Source of the DNA: Acidimicrobiaceae bacterium
GTDB lineage: Bacteria; Actinomycetota; Acidimicrobiia; Acidimicrobiales; Poriferisodalaceae
DNA: 64,000 nucleotides
Direction of reading: 5' to 3'
Assembly (NCBI GenBank): GCA_002719335.1
Contig: PBHE01000003.1
Span: 1-64,000, forward strand
The translations under genes and the position numbers were made by a program. The notes under the pieces were generated by a model. That model did no database searches. It worked only from the letters and a program-made list of their open reading frames with translations, and had not been told where the DNA came from. This document shows positions 17,095 to 26,126 of this stretch, piece after piece (positions within the stretch are counted from its first letter, which is position 1; the number at the start of each line of letters is the position of its first letter).

Positions 17095-17861
17095 GTATTT
17101 GTGTTGCAGCAAATATCGATGTCCGCTTGGGTCAAACGACCATTCTTGATGACGTCTCTATCGCTGTCTCAGCGGGGGAGTGGGTGACCATCGTGGGCCC
17201 AAATGGTGCAGGCAAGTCCACTCTTCTTTCCGTAATGGCTGGATTGTCAAGAAGTTCGGGAACTGTGTCGGTAGACGGTCACGATCTTGTCGATCTCAGT
17301 CCTCGGCGCCGAGCTCGCCTTCTAGCCTACGTCCCTCAACAGCCCGAAGTCCCGCCCGGAATGTCGGTAAATAGCTACATATTGCTCGGCCGCACCCCTC
17401 ACTTGTCACTGTTGGGGGTCGAGGGACCGCGTGACTTTGAAATTGTCCAGGAGGTGATAGATCAACTGGACCTCACAGGTTTCGGACATCGAACCCTCGA
17501 GTCACTCAGCGGTGGCGAACTCCAGCGTTGCCACCTCGCTCGGGCAATCTCACAAGCCACTCCCATAGTGTTCCTTGATGAGCCGACTACAGCTCTCGAT
17601 CTTGGCCACCAACAACAGGCCCTAGACCTGATCAAACAACTTCGACAAGAACACCAAATCACCGTGGTGATGACGATGCACGACTTAACTCTCGCGAGTC
17701 AGTACAGCGACCGGATGGTCCTTTTATCGGATGGTCGAGTAGTTGCCGAAGGAACACCGGCTCAGGTCCTTGATCCGAATCATCTATCGACTCTGTACGG
17801 GGCGCGAGTAAGGGTTCTCGAAATCGAAGGTGACATTGTCGTTGTGCCGATTAGTGAGTAG
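17091..17861 (+). CDS. btuD: Vitamin B12 ABC transporter ATP-binding protein BtuD
   Basis: A 256-residue ABC ATPase with Walker A GPNGAGKST, Q-loop YVPQQPEV, signature LSGGELQR, Walker B VFLDEPTTALD and the H-loop MHD. It powers BtuC. The ATG at 17091 overlaps the btuC stop; the longer frame from 17037 lies inside btuC and is rejected. The order btuF-btuC-btuD behind one riboswitch is complete. Confidence 0.88.
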   Translation: MSICVAANIDVRLGQTTILDDVSIAVSAGEWVTIVGPNGAGKSTLLSVMAGLSRSSGTVSVDGHDLVDLSPRRRARLLAYVPQQPEVPPGMSVNSYILLGRTPHLSLLGVEGPRDFEIVQEVIDQLDLTGFGHRTLESLSGGELQRCHLARAISQATPIVFLDEPTTALDLGHQQQALDLIKQLRQEHQITVVMTMHDLTLASQYSDRMVLLSDGRVVAEGTPAQVLDPNHLSTLYGARVRVLEIEGDIVVVPISE

Positions 17862-17866
17862 GAGAA

Positions 17867-18046
17867 GTGCTAACGAGTGAAACTCCTCCGATTGCCGCAC
17901 CGAACCAATCGAAAACCGACCATTTGGCCTCCCTGGTGTTAGGCGACACCGCACACGGCGAAGGCAAGTTCTCATCGGCGTCCGGTGTTGTAGCTCAGTT
18001 TTTCAATCCGGTAAATGGCACACCGGTCAAGTTTCAGGAGCGGTAG
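17867..18046 (+). CDS. Possible 59-codon ORF between btuD and cobS
   Basis: A GTG-initiated frame of 59 codons starts 5 nt after the btuD stop. AGGAG lies only 2 nt before the GTG, too close for a normal ribosome site, and the product resembles nothing I recognise. The stretch also contains an inverted repeat (CCGGTGT at 17982-17988 and ACACCGG at 18020-18026). The region may be a spacer with RNA structure, not a gene. Otherwise 17862-18124 holds nothing I can identify. Confidence 0.2.
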   Translation: MLTSETPPIAAPNQSKTDHLASLVLGDTAHGEGKFSSASGVVAQFFNPVNGTPVKFQER

Positions 18047-18124
18047 CTCGCCTGCTGCTGATAGTGATGTGTGTGCGGTTTTGAATGAAGTTCCGACCTC
18101 CGATGAATTTTGTGGACACACCCA

Positions 18125-18880
18125 ATGACTTCTCTGAGAGCAGCCATCTTTTTCTTAACAAGAATTCCAATTGGACTGGGTAGACAAAGCCCGTCGCTTT
18201 CCCAACGCGCGGTCTCGTGGTTCCCAACAGTCGGGGCTCTCATTGGGTCAGTTATTGGGTTGATTTATGTGGGCTTGTTCCAGTTCCTTCCATCTGCCGT
18301 CGCAGCCGCACTCGCCGTCGGATTCGGAGTAGGTCTCACTGGCACATTCCACCTCGACGGTCATGCCGATAGTGATGGTGCCATCGGCGACCGAGCGACC
18401 ATAGAACGGGGCCTCGAAAAACCTGGAAATTCGAGGTTGCGCACCTACGGAACTAGCACCTTCGTTCTAGTGCTTCTGATTGAGATGGCTGCGCTCGCGA
18501 CACTCGGCCCCTGGGTGGGATTCACTTCACTTGTGGCAGCTCATTCGGCCGGAAGATCGGCAACGGTCTGTGTCATGACTCTCACGAGAAAGGCCGCTAG
18601 GGAGTCCCTAGGCATCGATGGCGTGAGCGAACTCAAACGGCTCCAAAGTTTCGTTGGGATTTGTGCGGGAAGCACCATCGTGATCTGGGTAACTGGGCCC
18701 ATCGGCTTTTTGTTACTGGTCTTAGCTATTCCAGCAACTGCTCTTACATGGGCATGGTCGCATCGCGTGCTCGGTAGAACCGCCGCCGGCAGCCTCGGAG
18801 CGATCGCTCAGCTATCGCAGACCAGCGTCCTAGTCGGGGCGGTCGTCCTGAATGATGGGGCGTGTGCCTGTTCTTGGTGA
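18125..18880 (+). CDS. cobS: Adenosylcobinamide-GDP ribazoletransferase (cobalamin synthase) CobS
   Basis: The 251-residue membrane enzyme joins adenosylcobinamide-GDP and alpha-ribazole. FFLTRIPIG opens the protein and FHLDGHADSDGAIGDR corresponds to the family HLDGLADxxDG Mg-binding motif. Here the Leu is His and the spacing is slightly altered. SRLRTYGTSTFVLVLL follows as in other CobS. The ATG at 18125 is preferred over an upstream TTG. Its placement after btuFCD fits salvage of imported corrinoids. The 3' end overlaps the next gene by 29 nt. Confidence 0.8.
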   Translation: MTSLRAAIFFLTRIPIGLGRQSPSLSQRAVSWFPTVGALIGSVIGLIYVGLFQFLPSAVAAALAVGFGVGLTGTFHLDGHADSDGAIGDRATIERGLEKPGNSRLRTYGTSTFVLVLLIEMAALATLGPWVGFTSLVAAHSAGRSATVCVMTLTRKAARESLGIDGVSELKRLQSFVGICAGSTIVIWVTGPIGFLLLVLAIPATALTWAWSHRVLGRTAAGSLGAIAQLSQTSVLVGAVVLNDGACACSW

Positions 18881-19376
18881 CCTGTTGGCAAGTACCGTGA
18901 TCGCTGTGCCAGCACAAACCAACGAACTCCCAAACGAAGAACGCGAACGGCTTGACGCGCTCTTTCGAACCGACCCACTGCTGGATCAACTCGACGCGGA
19001 GTTATTAGAGTGGCATCCAGGCGGGGCAACTGTGCGAGCGACGATACAAGTGCTGCACACCAACTTTCTCGGCGGTGCCCATGGAGGCATCCTTTTCAGT
19101 CTCGGTGACATTGCAATGTCGTTCGCCTCGAACGGTTACGGCCGTCAGGCCGTCGCGACACAGATCGATATCTCCTACCACCGACCGGTACAGCCCGGTG
19201 ACCTTGTCACGGCAACCGCAACAGAGATCAGTCGAACTCGACGGTTTGCACATCATCGAGTTGAATTAGTGGTGCGCGATCGACTCATCGCGAGCGCCAC
19301 CGGGACTACGTATCGCACCGATGACTGGCACTTCGGCGCCGACCTGTGGTCTGAAGAGTGGCGAGCAAAACATTGA
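18852..19376 (+). CDS. PaaI-family hotdog thioesterase
   Basis: The single-hotdog protein of up to 174 residues carries the PaaI signature NFLGGAHGGILFSLGDIAMSFASN (in part) and the IDISYHRPVQPGDLVTATATE strand pair. It would hydrolyse aromatic or medium-chain acyl-CoA thioesters. The first 16 residues overlap cobS and may not be translated; a GTG at 18897 is an alternative start. The 3' end overlaps the solute-binding lipoprotein gene by 19 nt. Confidence 0.75.
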   Translation: MMGRVPVLGDLLASTVIAVPAQTNELPNEERERLDALFRTDPLLDQLDAELLEWHPGGATVRATIQVLHTNFLGGAHGGILFSLGDIAMSFASNGYGRQAVATQIDISYHRPVQPGDLVTATATEISRTRRFAHHRVELVVRDRLIASATGTTYRTDDWHFGADLWSEEWRAKH

Positions 19377-21157
19377 GCAGTTGGTCTAGAACCCTTTGGT
19401 GGCCGCTAGCTATGGCAGTTGTGGTTGCCGCGTGTGGTTCCGACGGTCCTTTAGTTGTTCGGGATCCCAATCCATCGTTGGTTCAACCGACGTCTCCCCC
19501 CGCGACTGACGGCCCGAAGGTTCGGCCGCCCGATGAGAGCACCGATGAGAATGCGGGTCGATCGGATGGGGGTATCCGTTCGCGGAGCGGGGGATCAGCA
19601 ACTGTACTTTTGGCCCAAGATTCACACCCGATTACTGGCTGGACACCTTGGGACCATGTGTGTGCCTGGTCGTGCCGCAACGTTCTCGACCAGGTGTTGG
19701 AAACACTCACCGTCGTTCTTCCGGATGGGACCACGTCACCTTGGTTAGCCGAACGTGTCGAATCCAACCCCACGATGCTCAACTGGACCGTCACCATACG
19801 AGAAGGCCTGAGATTCACTGACGGGAAACCAGTCACGGCTCACGTGATCAAAGAAGGATATGAAGAATTCTTAAAAAAAGGTGAAGTGACACGTGGTTTG
19901 CTTCGCGACGCGCGAATCAACGCCGTAAAGGTGCTTGATAAATACAGCCTGATGATCGATTTGGCAGAACCGAATCCTGGGTTGGATGTCGTGCTTTCGG
20001 GGCCAATTGGTCGAGTATTTTCTGTCGAGTCCGCTATGGCCGACCCAGCGGGTTTTCTTCGCAGCCCAGTGGGCACCGGCCCGTACATTATTGACGCTTG
20101 GGAGGTCGGCGAACCGCTGCTACTTGTAGCAAACCGTGACTATTGGAGAAAAGATGCTGACGGCGTACCGCTTCCCTACCTAGATCGATTGGTTTTTCGT
20201 CAAGTAGTAGACGAGAACGAACGCATTGAGTCCGTTCGTAGCCGCGATGCCGACTTCGCTTACACCCGCTCTGCACTTGCCATCGAACGGGCGCGGGACC
20301 TTGAACTCACCGTCGTGTCGCGCAACGAAAACAACGTGGGCGCAGTGCTATTCAACACTCTAAAAGCTCCTGCCGATGATGTTCGGGTGCGGAGAGCTCT
20401 TCAACTATCAACGAACCAAGAACTATTAATCAAATCATCAATGGGAGCAGGAGCTGGAGAACGCGCCACTCAATGGTTTGCACCGGAAAGCCGATGGTGG
20501 TCTGGGCTCGCCGCTGAGCGATGGCCCAAAACAAATACCGCTCAAGCGAAGGAGCTTCTGGCTGCCTACGTCGACGACGTGGATCGTTCTGATAGACGAG
20601 CGGAGGGATCGAAGGTTGTTGTCAGGCTGCAATGCACCGATGACATTCATCTTTCTTCGATGACCCGAGAATTAGCTCGACAGTGGGAAGCTACTGGATT
20701 TGTGGAAGTCGAACTCGAAACGGTCACACGTAACGGGTTAATCCAAAGAGTCTTAGGTTCGGTCACGGATAGGCCGGGCTTTAGCGGAGACTTTCTTGCT
20801 ACATGCTGGCGTTTCGGAGGCGAATCGGACCCCGCGATGATGTTCGCCCCGTTATTTGGTCCCGTTCGAACCTCACCGTTGAACGTCACTAACCTTCATG
20901 ACGAATCTCTAACTTTGTTGGTAGATCTGCTGCACTCAAGTCGAATTGAGACAGTTCGCCAAGCAGCGGTCGAACAACTGATGCTGGCGTTCGTTGAGCG
21001 AATGCCGATGATCTACCTTTCTCATGCTCAGTCAGCTCTGGTTGGTCATTCCGATACTGCAGGTTTGGGGTCGTGGGTTCTCCCAGATGGCACGGGGGTA
21101 CTTGGTCAGGTGGCCGGAGTAGGCCGTTGGGCAGAGGTCTGGCTTCCCCATGAATAG
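19358..21157 (+). CDS. ABC transporter substrate-binding lipoprotein (SBP_bac_5, peptide type)
   Basis: The 599-residue exported lipoprotein has signal segment LWWPLAMAVVVAAC with the lipobox Cys at about residue 25. A Pro/Asp-rich linker follows, then the SBP_bac_5 fold: VLETLTVVLPDGTTSPWLAE, LRFTDGKPVTAHVIKEGYE, SPVGTGPYIIDAW and RRALQLSTNQELLI. These are oligopeptide or nickel-type binding motifs. No permease or ATPase genes are adjacent, so it is an orphan. The GTG at 19358 lies in the end of the thioesterase gene; a TTG at 19373 is an alternative. Confidence 0.82.
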   Translation: MASKTLSSWSRTLWWPLAMAVVVAACGSDGPLVVRDPNPSLVQPTSPPATDGPKVRPPDESTDENAGRSDGGIRSRSGGSATVLLAQDSHPITGWTPWDHVCAWSCRNVLDQVLETLTVVLPDGTTSPWLAERVESNPTMLNWTVTIREGLRFTDGKPVTAHVIKEGYEEFLKKGEVTRGLLRDARINAVKVLDKYSLMIDLAEPNPGLDVVLSGPIGRVFSVESAMADPAGFLRSPVGTGPYIIDAWEVGEPLLLVANRDYWRKDADGVPLPYLDRLVFRQVVDENERIESVRSRDADFAYTRSALAIERARDLELTVVSRNENNVGAVLFNTLKAPADDVRVRRALQLSTNQELLIKSSMGAGAGERATQWFAPESRWWSGLAAERWPKTNTAQAKELLAAYVDDVDRSDRRAEGSKVVVRLQCTDDIHLSSMTRELARQWEATGFVEVELETVTRNGLIQRVLGSVTDRPGFSGDFLATCWRFGGESDPAMMFAPLFGPVRTSPLNVTNLHDESLTLLVDLLHSSRIETVRQAAVEQLMLAFVERMPMIYLSHAQSALVGHSDTAGLGSWVLPDGTGVLGQVAGVGRWAEVWLPHE

Positions 21158-22184
21158 CAGCGCTGTATCCCTCGATTTGCTTGGATGGCAAAGACGCAAC
21201 AGCGGAGACCTTCAGCTACCCGCCGGGCAGGTAATCAGTCGAGTCGTCGTGGAACATCGAGGAGCGTATGAACTTTTAGGACCTCACGGGTGGTGTGAAG
21301 CTGTGCTCGATAGCGTGGCGCGGGAGCGAGCTGATGAACCAACGGACTACCCCGCCGTAGGCGACTGGGTTGTACACACTGTTGAACCCATCGACAATCG
21401 ACGCGTCGCAATTGTCGAAGTCCTCCCGAGACACTCGATGGTTACGCGTCGGGCGTCTGGTGCGGCACCACTTCCACAGGTCGTCGGTGCCAACATTGAC
21501 ACACTGGCCATTGTCACCTCTCCGGATCAAGATCTAGATGAACATTTGATTGAGCGTTACCTTGTCACTGCGATCGGTGGTGGCGCATCGGCGGTTCTAG
21601 TCATCAACAAGACGGATCTGGGCGACGGGGATGCGATCCGGGGTCGACTGACCAGTCGCGGAGTGGAACAACAAATTTTGATGGTTAGCGCAAAAACTGG
21701 TGATGGTATGAGTGCGTTGGCAAACCTTTTAGCTGGCGGCGCGACGGTTGCATTTACAGGAGCTTCGGGTGTCGGTAAGTCGACTCTCGTGAACCGCTTG
21801 GTGGGAGATTCAGTTCTTGCTACCGGCGCTGTCGACGACGAAGGAGCCGGTCGCCACACCACGGTGCGACGAGAACTACTTGTCGCTGGGGGAGGCGTGT
21901 TGATTGATACGCCGGGCCTGAGAGAGCTTCAACTATGGAACGGTAAGGGGTTAGATCAAGTGTTCTCTGATGTTGTCCGATTCGCGGTCCGATGTAAGTT
22001 CGCCGATTGCAGTCACCGTGATGAACCGGATTGCGGCGTGGTTGGCGCCCGCGTAAGAGGTGACCTGGATCCTGATCGCTTAGCTTCATACCTTGAGTTG
22101 TGTCACGAACTGTCTGAGCTCGAAGAGGAAATCGACGAATACCAAAGGACCCGCCGGCGCCGGCGAGACGCTCGTCGCAGTTAG
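21150..22184 (+). CDS. rsgA: Small ribosomal subunit biogenesis GTPase RsgA
   Basis: The 344-residue circularly permuted GTPase has an N-terminal OB domain, then G4 NKTD, G1 GASGVGKST, G3 DTPG, and the C-terminal zinc site CKFADCSHRDEPDC (Cys-x4-Cys-x-His-x5-Cys pattern). It acts late in 30S assembly. The ATG at 21150 overlaps the preceding gene by 8 nt. The gene converges with an enoyl-CoA hydratase, sharing 4 nt. Confidence 0.92.
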   Translation: MNSSAVSLDLLGWQRRNSGDLQLPAGQVISRVVVEHRGAYELLGPHGWCEAVLDSVARERADEPTDYPAVGDWVVHTVEPIDNRRVAIVEVLPRHSMVTRRASGAAPLPQVVGANIDTLAIVTSPDQDLDEHLIERYLVTAIGGGASAVLVINKTDLGDGDAIRGRLTSRGVEQQILMVSAKTGDGMSALANLLAGGATVAFTGASGVGKSTLVNRLVGDSVLATGAVDDEGAGRHTTVRRELLVAGGGVLIDTPGLRELQLWNGKGLDQVFSDVVRFAVRCKFADCSHRDEPDCGVVGARVRGDLDPDRLASYLELCHELSELEEEIDEYQRTRRRRRDARRS

Positions 22185-22987
22185 CTACCGGAAAAACGAG
22201 GCGTTCGTTTTGCCATGAACGCCTCGACCCCCTCTCGATAATCTGCGCTGTCAAAACACGCGTTGACTAGGTCATTAATCTCGCGAAAATCGCGAAGTGA
22301 TTCAGGCTTCGCCCATTCATCGGTAGCAGCCTTAGCCGCCCTGATGGTCAGTGGTGCGTTTTGGCAGATGATGTCCATCCATTCGCTGGTCGCCGCTTCT
22401 AGCTCGGCTTTCGGCACTACTCGATTCACGAGCCCCATGTTTAAAGCTTCGTCAGCTCCGAAACGATCCGCAAGAAACATGATTCTTTTTGTCGCGGAGG
22501 GTCCAATCAACTGAACAAGTTTTCCTAATCCCTCAGAGCGATAACCCAGCCCGAGTCGCGCTGCAGGAATCGTGAACTTCGCGTCATCGGCAACAATCCG
22601 AAGATCTGCGGTGAGCGCCACAGCGAGCCCCCCACCTATGCAGTACCCGTGAATCATCGCGACTAGTGGTTTTGGCATTGTTACGAGAGCTGCGTAAGCG
22701 CGGTCCGAAACGTTGTCGTAATCGCGATTCGCGGAACTGTCTGTTCGTTTATCACTGAACTCACTAATGTCTGCTCCCGCAGCGAACGCCTTATCTCCTT
22801 CTCCCCTGATCAACACCGCTCGGATCTCTTGATCGCGGGCCAACTCCGTAGCCGAGTCAAGCAACCCTTGCCACATCTCAGAGCTAATAGCGTTATGTCG
22901 TTCTGAGTGGTCAAGCACGATGACCCCGATGTGGTCTTCGCGTCGAATATGCACTAGTCCTGTCACCAACTGAACGCTACACGGCAT
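22181..22987 (-). CDS. Enoyl-CoA hydratase/isomerase family protein
   Basis: The 268-residue crotonase-fold protein has SERHNAIS, the oxyanion-hole segment AFAAGADISEF and the later GYCIGGGLAVALTADLRI motif. The second catalytic Glu position is occupied within ARLGLGYRSEGLG, so true hydratase chemistry is uncertain. It would act on enoyl-CoA or related thioesters. The open frame runs 64 codons further but lies opposite the DUF3048 gene, so the ATG at 22987 was chosen. Confidence 0.85.
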   Translation of the reverse strand: MPCSVQLVTGLVHIRREDHIGVIVLDHSERHNAISSEMWQGLLDSATELARDQEIRAVLIRGEGDKAFAAGADISEFSDKRTDSSANRDYDNVSDRAYAALVTMPKPLVAMIHGYCIGGGLAVALTADLRIVADDAKFTIPAARLGLGYRSEGLGKLVQLIGPSATKRIMFLADRFGADEALNMGLVNRVVPKAELEAATSEWMDIICQNAPLTIRAAKAATDEWAKPESLRDFREINDLVNACFDSADYREGVEAFMAKRTPRFSGS

Positions 22988-23008
22988 CGACAACGCCTGA
23001 TAGGTGGC

Positions 23009-23014
23009 TAGTCT
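23009..23014 (+). promoter_or_regulatory. Leaderless -10 box for the DUF3048 gene
   Basis: TAGTCT ends 7 nt before the ATG at 23022. There is no SD sequence. It supports the ATG at 23022 over the upstream GTG at 23004. Confidence 0.4.
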
Positions 23015-23021
23015 CGGCTCG

Positions 23022-24131
23022 ATGTCGAGACACAGATGGCGAGTCGTGCTGTGCATCGTGGTCGCTGTAGCCGCAGCGAGTTGCGCTGGCACTCCTCCCA
23101 GTGCGCGACTTTCTCCAACCTCGACCACGCCACAAGGCATAAACGCCCCGGATGAAACTGCAGGAGGTACCACCCTCATAAGTTCTCAGGACCTACAACA
23201 ACCGGTTGCCGATGTTGCTGCGACAACACTGCCTCCTGAACAGCGCAATATTTGGCCGCTCACTGGAATCCAAGGTGAAGATGTAGGTGACTGGCCCGCC
23301 CTCCTCGTCAAAATTGACAACCATGATCGCGCTCGACCTCAATTTGGGATCAACTCAGCGGATGTCGTTTTTGAGGAGATCGTGGAGGGTGGCCTCACCC
23401 GGTTTGCCGCGGTGTTTCACTCCAAAGAGACCAACATTGTGGGACCGGTCCGATCTGTGCGCACGAGCGACTTTGATCTTCTTTCCAATTTCAATCGCCC
23501 ATTATTTGCGAATTCGGGTGGTAACGAAGCTGTTCTTGAGCTGTTACGCGACGTTGATTTCGTAGACGTGAGTTCCAATGCAGATCTCGACTCGTACCGA
23601 CGTCTGCCTGAACGCCAGTCTCCGCACAACCTTGTAACGAGCACTAGGCCGCTTCGAGTCGTAGGTGATGACCGAGGCGGTGGTGGAAACCCGCCAATTC
23701 TTTTTGCCCGCCGAGGCTTAGATGAACCACTACCAGCCGCTGCTGTTGAGGTGAAGGGCGTGGATATTAATTACGGCGTCACCAACGTCAGGTATCGGTG
23801 GGATCAAAATCGAAATGGATGGATTCGTAGCCAAGACGGTTCTCTCCATGTCGATGCTGCCGGTGTCGTTGTTGCCCCGGAAATTGTGATTGTTCAAGTC
23901 ATTTCTTACAGGCGCAGCGCAGCCGATGGAAGGTCGCCTGAAGCCGTCTTGCTCGGTGAAGGACCGGCGTTGGTCTTGTATAGCGGACACTTACTTGAGG
24001 GTTTGTGGGAACGTCGAGAAGCAACTGACCTCACCTATTACTCGGATCGCGCCGGGCAGGCGATTACTGTTCCATCGGGAAGCACGTGGGTTGCGCTCCC
24101 GCGCGTGGGGCAAGTTCAAATTGTCGAATAG
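23022..24131 (+). CDS. DUF3048 (YerB-like) lipoprotein
   Basis: The 369-residue exported protein has signal sequence RWRVVLCIVVAVAAASC with a lipobox. A low-complexity linker is followed by the two DUF3048 domains, seen in NIWPLTGIQGEDVGDWPALLVKIDNHDRARPQ (in part), GINSADVVFEEIVEGGLTRF, GPVRSVRTSDFDL and the C-terminal GLWERREATDLTYYSDRAGQ segment. Its function is unproven; YerB-type proteins are anchored outside the membrane of Gram-positive bacteria. It is divergent from the enoyl-CoA hydratase. Confidence 0.85.
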   Translation: MSRHRWRVVLCIVVAVAAASCAGTPPSARLSPTSTTPQGINAPDETAGGTTLISSQDLQQPVADVAATTLPPEQRNIWPLTGIQGEDVGDWPALLVKIDNHDRARPQFGINSADVVFEEIVEGGLTRFAAVFHSKETNIVGPVRSVRTSDFDLLSNFNRPLFANSGGNEAVLELLRDVDFVDVSSNADLDSYRRLPERQSPHNLVTSTRPLRVVGDDRGGGGNPPILFARRGLDEPLPAAAVEVKGVDINYGVTNVRYRWDQNRNGWIRSQDGSLHVDAAGVVVAPEIVIVQVISYRRSAADGRSPEAVLLGEGPALVLYSGHLLEGLWERREATDLTYYSDRAGQAITVPSGSTWVALPRVGQVQIVE

Positions 24132-24151
24132 TGACCGCTTCGATCGCGTCG

Positions 24152-24937
24152 CTAGCTGCCGTCCCTCGGCACCCAAGACGCATCGCGTCGTTCCCGAAAC
24201 GCGCCGATGCCTTCTTGCGCCTCCGCACTTTGAAAAAGTGACTGGCTTAACTCGGTGGTCCATGTCCAGGCGTCGTCTCGGGTCATCTGTGGAACCTTCG
24301 AAACCAATTGTTTGGATGCCGCAAGAGCATTAGGTCCCCCTCGGACCACCTTGTCGAGTGTTTCGCTTATCTCGGCGTCCAACTGCTCCCTCGGCACAGC
24401 GCGATTTATCAGCCCCACTTCTGCTGCACGAGTGGCGGGGATGCGTTCGCCGTTAAGAAATAATTCGCTGGCGTCGGCGCGTCGCAACTTTGGTAAGCAC
24501 ACCACTGAAATCACGGCAGGGGCTACTCCTATCCGAACCTCAGTGAAGCCCATGACAATGTCATCGGCGGCAATAGATATGTCGAACGCTGCCGCGAAAC
24601 CAACTCCGCCTCCAGTGCAGTGTCCAGCTATTCGACCTAAGACCGGTTTGGGCGATTCCATGATGTCATCGAGAATTCGAACAAAACTGTGACGAGCCAT
24701 GGGTTGTGGCACCCCTGGTTGGTTTGCCTTTAAATCTGCACCCGCACAGAACGTGTTGCCGTTGTTGGTGAAAAGGATGACCCTGACGTCCTCATCGCCT
24801 TGAGCTGTCTGAAAGTGGTCGCCGATGGAATTAACCATTTCGACGCTAAGGGCGTTTCTGTTGTCGGGCCGATTCAAAGTGATGGTCGCCACACCTTGCG
24901 ATACATCGTAAAGAGCTGCTTTGTCTGTATCGGTCAC
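24152..24937 (-). CDS. Enoyl-CoA hydratase/isomerase family protein
   Basis: The 261-residue crotonase-fold protein has LNRPDNRNALS, TFCAGADLK and GHCTGGGVGFAAAFDISIA in the expected order, and the C-terminal helix AFRERRDASW. The Glu pair of canonical hydratases is not obvious; this looks like the broader hydratase/isomerase family. The frame extends about 200 codons upstream antisense to mscS, which is rejected. The GTG at 24937 follows TAGGCT by 7 nt. It converges on DUF3048 and is divergent from mscS. Confidence 0.85.
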   Translation of the reverse strand: MTDTDKAALYDVSQGVATITLNRPDNRNALSVEMVNSIGDHFQTAQGDEDVRVILFTNNGNTFCAGADLKANQPGVPQPMARHSFVRILDDIMESPKPVLGRIAGHCTGGGVGFAAAFDISIAADDIVMGFTEVRIGVAPAVISVVCLPKLRRADASELFLNGERIPATRAAEVGLINRAVPREQLDAEISETLDKVVRGGPNALAASKQLVSKVPQMTRDDAWTWTTELSQSLFQSAEAQEGIGAFRERRDASWVPRDGS

Positions 24938-24944
24938 AAACGTG

Positions 24945-24950
24945 AGCCTA
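24945..24950 (-). promoter_or_regulatory. Leaderless -10 box for the enoyl-CoA hydratase gene
   Basis: On the minus strand TAGGCT is followed by 7 nt and the GTG at 24937. Together with the box at 24983 it forms a compact divergent promoter pair. Confidence 0.45.
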
Positions 24951-24982
24951 GTGAGCGCGCGGGTGACGCAGGTGGGTGCACA

Positions 24983-24988
24983 TAAGCT
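24983..24988 (+). promoter_or_regulatory. Leaderless -10 box for the MscS gene
   Basis: TAAGCT is followed by 7 nt and the GTG at 24996. The same hexamer precedes the basic small protein at 32919. Confidence 0.4.
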
Positions 24989-24995
24989 GGTGCTC

Positions 24996-26114
24996 GTGAC
25001 CCAAATCATTCCTTCCATCGCAGCAACACTGAATGAAGCGTGCGGGACAGATCCAGACTGGCTGTGTCGAAAAGTGTTCGAATGGACCGACAACTCAGAC
25101 GTTGCCGGCATCGCGACGTGGCTAGTTGATCGTCCAGTCAAGGTGCTTGTTATTGTTCTCCTCGCGTTGTTGACGCGCCGCATCGTCCACAAGGCCATCG
25201 ATGGGTTAATTGATCGCCTCATGTCCGAGAGGTCCTCAGAGGAGAAAGACGCCGTTCGAGCTGCCGAAGCCTCAAGCAGCATGCTGCGTCGTGAGGTGCT
25301 CTCCGGGAAATTGGCATCGCTCCGTAACCGAACAGACCGAGCGCGCCAAAGAGCAAAAACCCTCGGGATGCTTTTCAAGAGCATTGCGTCAGCAGCAGTT
25401 GGAACAGTGACTCTGATGATGCTTCTGGGGGAGTTCGACATCAACCTCGGCCCTCTACTTGCCGGTGCAGGCATCTTGGGCCTAGGAATTGGCTTTGGCT
25501 CACAATCTCTAGTTCGAGATTTACTGAGCGGAATATTTATGCTCATCGAAAACCAATATGGGGTCGGCGATTATATCGACGTAGGTGAAGCTAATGGCAC
25601 GGTCGAATCGCTCGGACTGCGTACCACAAGGCTTCGCGACAAATATGGGACGCTGTGGCACATTCCTAATGGCGAAATCCGTCGTGTTGGAAACATGACC
25701 CAGAGCTTTTCAAAAATACCCATGGAAATTGACGTCGCGTATGACACTGATCTGGACTTGGCGATGGAGACAATGAAAACCGTTGCAGACGGTGTGTGGA
25801 ACGAACAACTGGAAGAAGCCACCATCGTGGAGGAACCAGTCATCTCCGGCATCCAAAACTTTGGTGCCGACGCAATCACGATCCGACTTTCGGTCAAAAC
25901 TGAACCAGGAGAACAATGGAGCACTGCTCGTGTACTGAGAAAACGCCTCAAGGAAGCATTCGATGAGGCAGGCATCGAAATTCCGTTCCCACAACGAACC
26001 GTTTGGTTTCGGAGCGAGGCCGATCAGAAACCCGCGGTCAAGAAAACCGGTCCTGGGTTCCAAACCGGTCCCCGATCAGGTGGCGGAGGTGGCGGAGACG
26101 ACGATGGGGAGTAG
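24996..26114 (+). CDS. MscS-family mechanosensitive ion channel
   Basis: The inner-membrane protein of about 372 residues has hydrophobic segments near residues 45-65 and 125-145. The pore helix GPLLAGAGILGLGIGFGSQSLVRDLLSG follows (in part), then the beta domain with NQYGVGDYIDVGEANGTVESLGLRTT and WHIPNGEI. It opens under membrane tension to release solutes. A charged linker between the first TMs and the pore resembles other actinobacterial MscS. The C-terminal tail is Gly/Asp-rich. The GTG at 24996 (or 24990) was chosen over the longer frame. Confidence 0.88.
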   Translation: MTQIIPSIAATLNEACGTDPDWLCRKVFEWTDNSDVAGIATWLVDRPVKVLVIVLLALLTRRIVHKAIDGLIDRLMSERSSEEKDAVRAAEASSSMLRREVLSGKLASLRNRTDRARQRAKTLGMLFKSIASAAVGTVTLMMLLGEFDINLGPLLAGAGILGLGIGFGSQSLVRDLLSGIFMLIENQYGVGDYIDVGEANGTVESLGLRTTRLRDKYGTLWHIPNGEIRRVGNMTQSFSKIPMEIDVAYDTDLDLAMETMKTVADGVWNEQLEEATIVEEPVISGIQNFGADAITIRLSVKTEPGEQWSTARVLRKRLKEAFDEAGIEIPFPQRTVWFRSEADQKPAVKKTGPGFQTGPRSGGGGGGDDDGE

Positions 26115-26126
26115 TGCGCGGCGACC

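Noticed and set aside
17989-18046. tRNA-like D-arm (TGTAGCTCAGT) after btuD
   Set aside because: No acceptor stem, anticodon arm or T-arm could be built around it.
22988-23179. 64-codon N-terminal extension of the first enoyl-CoA hydratase
   Set aside because: It lies opposite the start and signal peptide of the DUF3048 lipoprotein.
24938-25546. N-terminal 200-residue extension of the enoyl-CoA hydratase frame
   Set aside because: It is antisense to the well-supported mscS gene and has no similarity to crotonases.
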